Positions 1-5,770 of a stretch of DNA of 5,770 bases are shown piece by piece (positions within the stretch are counted from its first letter, which is position 1; each line of letters opens with the position of its first letter). Position numbers and translations under genes: made by a program. The DNA is from Candidatus Zhuqueibacterota bacterium 4572_119 (GTDB lineage: Bacteria > Zhuqueibacterota > Zhuqueibacteria > Thermofontimicrobiales > Thermofontimicrobiaceae): positions 1 through 5,770 of the forward strand of contig NBLI01000227.1 in assembly GCA_002084535.1 (NCBI GenBank), in the 5' to 3' direction. Under the pieces are notes generated by a model that was not told the DNA's origin, did no database searches, and worked only from the letters and a program-made list of their open reading frames with translations.

Positions 1-96
1 CAATTTAATCCTGTAAATCCAGAATATCCTGTTATCCCCGATAAAAAGAATCGGGATCTACGACCTGTCAAAAAAATATTTGTTAATACCCTGTGA
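1..96 (+). CDS. Possible C-terminal tail of a plus-strand gene (5' end outside window)
   Basis: Reading frame 1 is open from the window edge through 31 codons and ends in TGA at 94-96. The peptide is proline- and charge-rich (NPVNPEYPVIPDKK, then RDLRPVKKIFVNTL). It is not recognised, and no domain can be named from so short a tail. If real, the gene converges on the minus-strand cluster that ends at 272, leaving a 175-nt spacer with no gene seen in it. A hairpin-forming sequence at 34-57 lies inside this frame, which leaves open that the stretch is intergenic and the open frame is chance. An open frame of 31 codons at a window edge is weak evidence alone. Confidence 0.35.
   Translation, partial: QFNPVNPEYPVIPDKKNRDLRPVKKIFVNTL
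34..57. repeat. Inverted repeat / hairpin (ATCCCcGAT ... ATCGGGAT)
   Basis: ATCCCCGAT at 34-42 pairs with ATCGGGAT at 50-57, giving an 8-bp stem with one bulged C and a 7-nt A-rich loop. No T-run follows on either strand, so it is not a classic intrinsic terminator. Hairpins of this kind can act as bidirectional terminators or be dispersed palindromic repeats, but no second copy was seen in this window. It overlaps the possible plus-strand coding tail. Confidence 0.3.
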
Positions 97-271
97 TCGG
101 TTACCTTTTAATTAATGTTTGTGAATAATTCAGGTTATAGTATTTAGTCACGCACATTTGGATTAAAAATATTGTCCCGGAGAAATTATGAATGCTTTTT
201 AACACGCTTTATTTTTATTGGAAATGCTTGGGATAAAAGCGACATTTTTGGATTTGATTTAACTAATTTTT

Positions 272-1705
272 TTATGGCTTTGCCTGGTATATTGTTATCC
301 ATTTTTCGACTATGTTAACCAGCGTTTCCCTGAGTTTGTTGCCGCTGCCATGTACCGGGCGAAATTCTTCCGCAAGTTCAGGATAACCTTTTCTGTCCAG
401 CCAATTTGAAAAAGCATCATTATCTGACAAATGTTGTATTTTCTCAGGCTCGGTCGATTTGAGCAATTTAATAAGGTCATAAAGATCAAATATTTCACGT
501 CCATCAATGATAAGTGGAGTGAACTCCATTCTTAAAATTTCGCGTTTCAAATATCGTTTCAAAACAGTAACCAGACGCTGACCACTATCACGCCTGGGGC
601 GCAGCTCATCACCTAATTTTCTGAATCCATGCATATACAACCAGGTGGAGAAGTAATCTCTTTCTCCATACATTTGGAGAAACTGTCTCAACTTCTCCGC
701 CTTTTTAGTGCTCTTTTCAGCTTTTAAAATAATTTCATGTAGTTCCAATATATGCTTAATGCGATAATGTTCTTTTCCTGCTTTTCCGCGAATGACAAAA
801 TCTCCCATACCTGTAAAGTCATTTATATAATCTGACAATGTATCTAAACTACCCGGATCGCCTTTGGGCATAATATAAGCGATTTTTCTCAGGTCTTCTG
901 CTTCTTTTGCTTTGGAGGCGATAATTATTGGTATTCTCGGATAGAGATCATTTACCAATTTTACCAATTCTCTGCCCGCGTCGCTTTCCAGGTTATTATT
1001 CTTAGGGAAAAAAATATCAGTGATCAAACAGACAACGTCATCACCATAGCCTTGAGAAAAATGATCTTCGGGAATTTCCGAGGGAGAGGTCACACCAAAA
1101 AGAAACATCAGCGCTTGTTCGTAAGTTCGGGTCATCATTACATCCGCGCGTTGCCCAATTATTTTATATAGAAGCGGCAGGAATTGTGAAAACCATCGAG
1201 GTTCATCATCGACCAATAAAAAGATGTACCTTCTTTCCTTTGAATATTTTTCAATATTTAATTTATCTTCCGCGCATCTGACCACAGAAGTAATAATATT
1301 CTCAGGTAGAAATTCGTTATTATCAATCGCGAATATTAAGTCTGCTTTTGAGGTATAGGGATATTTTTTCTCCGCTATCGAAGGCGACGATTTATTTATC
1401 AATTCATTGGAGGATAATAATACTAAAACAGCGTCTTCATTGTTACTTTTAATTTTTTGAGAATCTACGAACGCCAACGCGGTATCATCAAAAAGCAAGA
1501 CAGAAGCCTGGTCGGATTTATATTCAGACGCTGTTATGGGATCTGCTAAAACAATTATATCAATCCATGGCATGTATTCTTTCAGCGCGGCGCTTGCTTC
1601 TCTTACCTGTTCATTGCCTGATAAAAAGACGGCGTTTTTTATTTTTACCGGGTTAATTATTCTCGGTTCAAAATCGAATTTTTTTATATGCTGTTTGTTT
1701 GACAT
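272..1705 (-). CDS. Response regulator with two receiver-like domains and a duplicated C-terminal FSxWL/RP module
   Basis: A complete 477-residue cytoplasmic protein with an ATG start. Residues about 22-150 look like a receiver fold without its acidic pocket: the first strand ends FLSGN rather than DD, and no lysine is found at the expected last strand (LIFAID). Residues about 159-300 form a canonical receiver: acidic DDE at 166-168, phosphoacceptor candidate D230 in LITD, S264 in IIASK and K281 in MPKGD. A charged, probably helical linker (about 310-345) follows. The C-terminus holds two copies of a module, DxFSxWL...Gxx(x)L...ExRP...SG..L (350-390 and 430-470), exactly 80 residues apart. 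No DNA-binding, kinase or output enzyme domain is recognisable, so the output is probably protein-protein interaction. It starts 6 nt after the stop of the PEP-binding gene at 1712, without a clear Shine-Dalgarno, so the two are probably co-transcribed. Known of the family, from memory: this FSxWL-RP motif occurs between receiver and PEP-binding domains in fused FCB proteins. The receiver call is strong; the physiological role is unknown. Confidence 0.86.
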   Translation of the reverse strand: MSNKQHIKKFDFEPRIINPVKIKNAVFLSGNEQVREASAALKEYMPWIDIIVLADPITASEYKSDQASVLLFDDTALAFVDSQKIKSNNEDAVLVLLSSNELINKSSPSIAEKKYPYTSKADLIFAIDNNEFLPENIITSVVRCAEDKLNIEKYSKERRYIFLLVDDEPRWFSQFLPLLYKIIGQRADVMMTRTYEQALMFLFGVTSPSEIPEDHFSQGYGDDVVCLITDIFFPKNNNLESDAGRELVKLVNDLYPRIPIIIASKAKEAEDLRKIAYIMPKGDPGSLDTLSDYINDFTGMGDFVIRGKAGKEHYRIKHILELHEIILKAEKSTKKAEKLRQFLQMYGERDYFSTWLYMHGFRKLGDELRPRRDSGQRLVTVLKRYLKREILRMEFTPLIIDGREIFDLYDLIKLLKSTEPEKIQHLSDNDAFSNWLDRKGYPELAEEFRPVHGSGNKLRETLVNIVEKWITIYQAKP

Positions 1706-1711
1706 AGGAAT

Positions 1712-3367
1712 TTAATTTTCAGAAACAACTACACAATTTTGATTATTCGAATCAGCATAAATATTGACTCTTTCGGGAAATTTTAACAAGTACACCGGTT
1801 CGTTTGGATTTGGAGCTTTGAATAACCATGGATCAAACAAGTCTTCGTTTGGTGTGATGAATCCATAAATAACATTATTGCTGACTAAATTTGTTAAAAA
1901 GTGAGTACCCTGTGTTCCGTAAACACGGGTTTGCAGCCTTTTTTCTTCTTCATCATCACCGCCTTGAATCATGTAAAGAAAATGACTGCCATAAATTCCA
2001 CCCGTAAGATTACTGTCCTCTTTTACTGGTTCCGCTCTCCCTGCAATATCAACTCCATATTCAAAAATAGCTGCCGCTCCATCAACTTCGCGGTATTCAA
2101 TTTGAATTCCCCATTCCGGGTTATTGCTGCCTAATCTTCCCGGGACAATCAAAATATAGTTTTCATTTCTTTGTTTCATTTCTTTGTTCATTTTTGCTAT
2201 TTTTGATCGGACGATGTCCCGCTTTTCTTTGGAATAAATAAACGGTGATACAACAATCACCTGGCAAAGATCCTTTTTGATCCCATGCCCCTGTAAATTT
2301 TTTATTGATAAATAAGTATGTTTTACCTGATTGGGGATTTGAATTTTTTCAAATTTTTGTTCAGGCAATTGTGTTAATTGCACAACGTGAAATCTGCCAG
2401 CCTCTTCACCGTTAATTTTTTCAAAATTAAAGACAAATTCAATTTGGAATTGGGTGGATATATTTTTCGCGATCGTATCCATAATCTCCAGTAAACCTGA
2501 TTTAAAACCAAATCGATTTTCACTAATCAATTTTTCAAATGTAATTTTTTCTTTATTTCTACCCAATAAATTGATGTATTTTGATGTCGAAAACCTGGTG
2601 TGCAATTTTTTCATTGTTTCCAATTCATGACCATTAAGAGACTCGTTTTTGCTGAGATCTATGGCATAAAAAAACATCTGTCCATCTCCCATTAAATTAA
2701 AGGGAATGGGTTCTTTAATTGTTGCCATGGAAATGACTTCAAAATCATCAATTACAGTTGCGTATCCGTGCCCAAACGCGATTCGCGCGAAGCCATCTTC
2801 CGGGCGTTGTGATTTTAAAGCGTAAGGGAAAAATGAATTGGCAACACCGGAAATTAATGGATAGTAAACCGATCCTGCCAATGTTTCATCATATATGCCC
2901 GGAATCGGATTAATAACAATTGCCATTTTTTCATTACAGTTTAGCGGCTGGTTTTGCGCAAAGTCTTTATAAATAAAGTAAATGGATTGAATCAATTGTT
3001 GGAAACGTACGGAAAAATCTGGATGATTATTTGGAAGCATGAATGAAGTGTTTTCACCGGCATGAACTGAACCGGATGAGCCAGGAGTCAGGCAGGCTTC
3101 GTTGGTGGCTGATGATCGAACACTGATGGGGATGTTTTCCAATGTTTCTAATATATTGGAAATTGTTTCCAGTTCTTCTTTGCCGAATTTTTCCCCGTTA
3201 TTTAAATAATAGTCATAGAACTCAGTTGTTAAAACACGGGTTCTCAATTTATGGGCTCCCGGAATTTGGCATTCATTTATTTTTACTAATCCTTCGCCTT
3301 TTCCACCTAGCAATCCCATCCCATAAATTTTTACATCTCCGACCTTTTCGGCTATTTTTCCATTCAT
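1712..3367 (-). CDS. PEP/pyruvate-binding (PPDK N-terminal) domain protein, divergent paralogue
   Basis: A complete 551-residue soluble protein with an ATG start. Visible family motifs, in order: glycine-rich LGGKGEGL (20-27) with the nucleotide-contacting lysine; SVRSS (82-86) with the conserved arginine; a FMLPNNHPD segment (109-117); MAIVINPIPG (148-157) in place of the usual MxVxIQEVVG; a PLISGVANS stretch (170-178); PEDGFARIAFGHG (189-201); IEFVFN (309-314); VQLTQLP (329-335), where relatives carry LQxRP; VPGRLGS (408-414); and GTHFLTNLV (487-495). The arginine of LQxRP is replaced by threonine while the glutamine remains, so catalysis may be lost or altered. There is no phosphohistidine swivelling domain and no PEP-binding barrel, so this is not a full PEP synthase or pyruvate phosphate dikinase despite likely automatic naming. 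It is paralogous to the broken gene at 4050-5770. It lies directly upstream of the response regulator (6 nt), which suggests the two proteins act together. Family placement is confident; substrate and role are unknown. Confidence 0.85.
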   Translation of the reverse strand: MNGKIAEKVGDVKIYGMGLLGGKGEGLVKINECQIPGAHKLRTRVLTTEFYDYYLNNGEKFGKEELETISNILETLENIPISVRSSATNEACLTPGSSGSVHAGENTSFMLPNNHPDFSVRFQQLIQSIYFIYKDFAQNQPLNCNEKMAIVINPIPGIYDETLAGSVYYPLISGVANSFFPYALKSQRPEDGFARIAFGHGYATVIDDFEVISMATIKEPIPFNLMGDGQMFFYAIDLSKNESLNGHELETMKKLHTRFSTSKYINLLGRNKEKITFEKLISENRFGFKSGLLEIMDTIAKNISTQFQIEFVFNFEKINGEEAGRFHVVQLTQLPEQKFEKIQIPNQVKHTYLSIKNLQGHGIKKDLCQVIVVSPFIYSKEKRDIVRSKIAKMNKEMKQRNENYILIVPGRLGSNNPEWGIQIEYREVDGAAAIFEYGVDIAGRAEPVKEDSNLTGGIYGSHFLYMIQGGDDEEEKRLQTRVYGTQGTHFLTNLVSNNVIYGFITPNEDLFDPWLFKAPNPNEPVYLLKFPERVNIYADSNNQNCVVVSEN

Positions 3368-3375
3368 ATAATTGT

Positions 3376-3405
3376 CAAATTTAATTAAAAGTTACAGTAT
3401 TCAAA
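3376..3405 (-). promoter_or_regulatory. Candidate Bacteroidota-type promoter before the intact PEP-binding gene
   Basis: On the minus strand TTTG (3402-3405) and TAAATTTG (3376-3383) are separated by 18 nt, resembling the TTTG / TAnnTTTG elements used by the primary sigma factor in Bacteroidota. The second element ends 8 nt before the ATG at 3367, so a transcript starting here would have almost no leader. In such AT-rich DNA the match could be chance, and the taxonomic assumption is itself unproven. Confidence 0.2.
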
Positions 3406-3419
3406 ATTAAAGAATTTTG
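3402..3419. repeat. Short AT-rich inverted repeat after the transporter remnant
   Basis: CAAAATT (3402-3408) and AATTTTG (3413-3419) form a perfect 7-bp stem with a 4-nt loop (AAAG). It lies 24 nt beyond the TAA that ends the transporter's resumed frame at 3443-3445. The stem is almost entirely A-T and no clean T-run follows, so any terminator role would be weak. It overlaps the TTTG element of the candidate promoter. Confidence 0.2.
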
Positions 3420-3442
3420 GAACAAGAAATAAGCAAAATAAT

Positions 3443-3992
3443 TTAAAACAAAATAGATTTTGTCAAAATCCATACTCCCACTCCGATCAAAGCAAAAGGA
3501 AAAATAATGTGTCCATACCTTTTTATTTTATCACCCGCTAAAGTATGATTGGCAATATAATAGGTTATAATGTATTGCAAACAAAGGCGTATAAACTCCA
3601 ATATTATCCCCACCATTAGAAATGGTTACGATTGCTACAGCAATAATTTTTGAACGGTATTGCCCGAAAACAGCTTTCTTACTTTTTTGAATTAATTTTT
3701 CAACAGCATTTTTATTGTAACAGGTAGAACGAAGTTTTAGAAGTTGTCTGCCTCCAATAAAAATCGGGATGAATCCCATCAATCCAACCCATGTGTGCGG
3801 GATGATTAGTGAAGCTAATGATAAGATGCAGCTTATCAAAATTAGCATTGATATACCAATGTACTGCCCCAACACAATTTCTTTCCTGGCATAATTCCGA
3901 TTGCCAAAAAACAATAACAATAAAATAAAATCATCGATATTGGTGATGACAAAAACAAAAATTGCAATTAATATGAGATGGATTGAATTCAA
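3443..3992 (-). pseudogene. CadD-family (cadmium resistance-type) transporter, frame-disrupted
   Basis: The first frame (TTG start at 3990-3992, stop at 3531-3533, 153 residues) resembles CadD-family heavy-metal transporters of the cytoplasmic membrane. It has an N-terminal hydrophobic helix running into TNIDDFILLLLFF (17-29), LGQYIGISMLILIS (41-54), GLMGFIPIFIGGR (70-82), a charged cytoplasmic loop, then SNGGDNIGVYTPLFA (125-139). After this motif the frame degenerates (HYNLLYCQSYFSG). In the +1 frame a typical C-terminal end follows from about 3568 to the TAA at 3443-3445: TYYIANHTLAGDKIKR, then a hydrophobic helix containing FALIGVGVWIL. The two parts total about 180 codons, against just over 200 for CadD as I recall, so roughly 15-20 residues of one membrane helix seem missing. 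A deletion, natural or from assembly, fits best. No ATG is available in frame: an in-frame TAA lies 15 nt upstream of the TTG, and no Shine-Dalgarno is evident. The gene sits 57 nt after the upstream PEP-binding gene. The family call is fairly sure; cadmium as substrate is only by analogy. Confidence 0.7.
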
Positions 3993-4049
3993 TTTATTTT
4001 GTCGCCATTAGTTTTATTCTATAATTTCAGGCAATATTTTGGTTTGTTT

Positions 4050-5042
4050 TTAATCTGATTCTACCAGAACACCCAAAGCTTCGTCAAGGTCCGCGTTCAT
4101 TAAAATTTGCATAACCGAACCGTCCATTGTTTTCGGGATGTCAATTACTCGAATCGCATCTGATAGGTGAGAAAAATCAGGAATTAAATCAGCCAAAGCA
4201 TTATATGAATTTAATAAGAACTTTTCATTAAATATTATTCCAGGATCATCAGGATAAAGTGGTATATAGCGAATGGATGACTCAACCAAATCTTGAAAAA
4301 AATGGGTGCCAAAAGACAAGTCAGGTACATAGTTTCCTTTTTGACGAGCGATTTCAATTAGTACAGCAGTATTGTTTATATCTGAATAGGTAACATTAAC
4401 ACCCAATTTTATGTCGCCGCGGCTTCCCCATCTGCCAGGTCCCATTAAAATGAATTTTCGTCTTGGTAAAAGTTTGTTTAGTTTACTGACTGCTTTTCCA
4501 ACTTGCCTCAGCGCTGATAAACTATCGAGTTGATTGTACTGCTCAGGATCCACATAAACAATATGAGTAATATCAGAAACTTTGCCATTGGAAATAAAAC
4601 GATTCGCGGAAAAAACAATTTTATCTTTAGGGATGTCCAGCGGAATTGGGACAGGAGAGCTGTCTTCTGAATAACTTTGTGGACGGCATTGCAACAGGTA
4701 GAAATTATCACCGTCGCAAGCGAATTCAATATCAACAGGTGTGTGAAAATTCTCGCGGAGTAAATGTAAAAGTTCTTTTACCTGCTTGACAAATGGAGTG
4801 TCTTTTATTAGACCGTCAAATGTTACCACAACATTATCATTTTGAAAATCAATATCAAACGCGCTTGGTTTTCTTATGCGATCATTATCGAGAATAGATA
4901 CTATGTGATTAATACGTGGATAGTTATCACCGGCTTTTTTAAACAAGTCATTAATTAATTTTGTCTCAAATGTATTGGTTTCAAGATTAATAACGTCAAT
5001 TTTTTTAGGAGAATACCGAACGATTTCATCCAAACTTACGCT
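4050..5042 (-). pseudogene. C-terminal part of the disrupted PEP/pyruvate-binding protein
   Basis: This frame continues the protein begun at 5770, shifted by one base relative to the first part. It picks up at about 5042 with SVSLDEIVRYSPKKID and VINLETNTFET, a segment that in relatives lies inside the PEP-binding domain, so it is not a natural N-terminus. A nominal TTG at 5052-5054 lies within codons of the first part and is unlikely to be a genuine start. Next comes the ATP-grasp signature VDIEFACDGDNFYLLQCRPQ (4743-4677 approx.), with acidic, Gln and Arg residues all kept. After a linker there is a second conserved block, MGPGRWGS then a strand-rich stretch and FGTHFFQDLVESS, also seen in the downstream paralogue (VPGRLGS, GTHFLTNLV). 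The protein ends GVLVESD with TAA at 4050-4052. No phosphohistidine or PEP-utilising domain follows. Sequence conservation is good up to the break, so the damage is recent or artefactual. Confidence 0.75.
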
Positions 5043-5770
5043 CCACGCGGTCAACAGCCCTGGTGCCTAACCCGGGAACTATCCTGATTAGTCCGTCCTC
5101 CCGTTTGATGCGTTCAGACCACCTAAATTCATTATTACTAAAAATAACGCCCGCAAACGCAGGGAAAAAATAATTATCTACTTTAGTGCCTACAACTTCC
5201 TGGATCATAACTCCCATTTCTTCATGAAAGTCGAGCAATCCCCTCTCAGCGCGATATTGAATGGGATCAGGACCAAATGTGGATGCAAATACCTCAGTAA
5301 TGGCATCTAATAATGATTCTAATCGCTCTTTTTTTGTTCCTTTATTGGCAAGAAATAAACTCATATATTTACCAGCAAAGGCAGAACCTATTCTGTCCTC
5401 TAATAAGCTGGAACTTCGTACGATGAGCGGGTTTTCCCCTAAATCATCAAGAGCTGTTGATAAAAACTTGACAATATCGAGAGGGAAATAAGAGTTCTTA
5501 AATATTTGAACAATATGAGGATATTCCTGGCGAATCTGATCAATGTCTTTGTATTTTTGATTGAATAGATCTTCTAAATTATTAAAGCGGATAAATTTGA
5601 GTAAAATATCTGATGTGACGTACCATGTTTTTGGAAAATTAATATTTTTTAGCAACTCGGAATCTTCTGAAGATTTTTTGATGATTTGTGCCGCTAAAAA
5701 CAAACCCGCGCTTTTGCCGCCGAGCTTACCATAACTTTTTTGTGTATAAACAATGCGCTGAAGTAAATTA
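5026..5770 (-). pseudogene. N-terminal part of a PEP/pyruvate-binding (PPDK N-terminal) domain protein; 5' end outside window, 3' frame broken
   Basis: The frame is open to the window edge. The 23 codons before the TTG at 5701-5703 read on without a stop and contain the family's glycine-rich SYGKLGGKSAGL, so that TTG is an internal leucine and the true start lies beyond 5770. Counting from the first complete codon (5769), motifs are LGGK with its nucleotide-binding lysine (16-19), LIVRSSSLLED (115-125, conserved Arg), SAFAGKYMS (129-137), MGVMIQEVVG (185-194) and DGLIRIVPGLGTRAVDRV (225-242). These are hallmarks of the ATP-binding part of pyruvate phosphate dikinase and PEP synthase. Directly after DRV the frame runs into ERKFG and TGA (5026-5028). 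In relatives, as I recall, this motif is followed by about 18-20 residues of the type (S/G)DDYP...GQP..RVN before the DEIVRYSPKKIDVINLE segment, which appears here in the next frame. So roughly 50-60 bp seem to be missing, not a multiple of three. The first gene of the minus-strand cluster in this window. Confidence 0.78.

Noticed and set aside
175..204. GGAG followed by ATGAATGCT on the plus strand, resembling a ribosome binding site and start
   Set aside because: The frame closes with TAA after four codons; no gene follows.
310..507. 65-codon minus-strand open frame inside the response regulator gene
   Set aside because: It lies wholly within the well-supported 477-residue gene in another frame and shows no family-like sequence.
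1901..2134. 77-codon plus-strand open frame
   Set aside because: Antisense to the intact PEP-binding gene, with no recognisable features; a shadow frame.
3369..3376. TTGACAAT on the minus strand just before the ATG at 3367, resembling a sigma70 -35 box
   Set aside because: It sits only a few bases before the start codon, so a matching -10 element would fall inside the coding sequence.
3142..3384. 80-codon plus-strand open frame
   Set aside because: Antisense to the N-terminal region of the PEP-binding gene; hydrophobic look results from the complementary reading of charged codons.
4508..4735. 75-codon minus-strand open frame
   Set aside because: Out-of-frame reading of the LQCRP region, which is clearly coding in the other frame.
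5052..5054. TTG as start of an independent 334-residue protein
   Set aside because: It lies within codons of the preceding frame, no ribosome binding site is clear, and the first residues match nothing, while the following segment belongs to the middle of the PEP-binding domain.
5261..5491. 76-codon plus-strand open frame
   Set aside because: Antisense to the conserved VRSS region of the PEP-binding gene.
5701..5703. TTG as start codon of the upstream PEP-binding gene
   Set aside because: The same frame stays open upstream and encodes the essential SYGKLGGKSAGL motif, so the TTG is an internal leucine.
1..5770. CRISPR array, tRNA, rRNA, or insertion sequence
   Set aside because: No regularly spaced repeats, no cloverleaf-like segment, and no transposase motifs or terminal repeats were seen on either strand.

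Overview
The window is a moderately AT-rich stretch of bacterial DNA. Every well-supported gene lies on the minus strand, so the transcription order runs from high to low coordinates. Shine-Dalgarno sequences are weak or absent. The main protein families are, as far as I recall, typical of the Bacteroidota/Calditrichota/Ignavibacteria/Marinimicrobia group (FCB): proteins with a PEP/pyruvate-binding (PPDK N-terminal, ATP-grasp-like) domain but no phosphohistidine or PEP-utilising domains, paired with a response regulator. This taxonomic guess is inference only.

Layout in transcription order. (1) 5770 to 4050: a PEP/pyruvate-binding domain protein whose 5' end lies outside the window. Its frame is broken near 5040, just after a GLGTRAVDRV motif, and a conserved segment appears to be missing there. 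(2) 3992 to 3443: a CadD-family (cadmium resistance-type) membrane transporter. It is also broken, near 3570; the C-terminal part resumes in another frame and again a segment seems to be missing. (3) 3367 to 1712: a second, complete and divergent PEP/pyruvate-binding protein, in which the family's LQxRP motif is altered. (4) 1705 to 272: a response regulator starting 6 nt after gene 3. It has a degenerate N-terminal receiver, a canonical second receiver, and a C-terminal pair of repeats exactly 80 residues apart. The left end (1 to 96) may hold the tail of a convergent plus-strand gene. I see no gene in 97 to 271, 3368 to 3442 or 3993 to 4049.

Genes 3 and 4 look like one functional unit: a phosphorylation-controlled regulator coupled to a nucleotide- or PEP-binding protein. 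From memory, related proteins exist in which a receiver, an FSxWL...RP linker and the PEP-binding domain form one chain in that order. Here the parts are separate and the gene order is reversed. The upstream copy (gene 1) has better-conserved ATP-grasp motifs but is disrupted, while the downstream copy is intact but has lost a motif. The function of this family is not established, and true PEP synthase activity is unlikely for both proteins because the phosphohistidine and PEP-binding barrel domains are absent. The two disruptions resemble each other in estimated size and frame shift, so they need checking as possible assembly errors before being read as biology.
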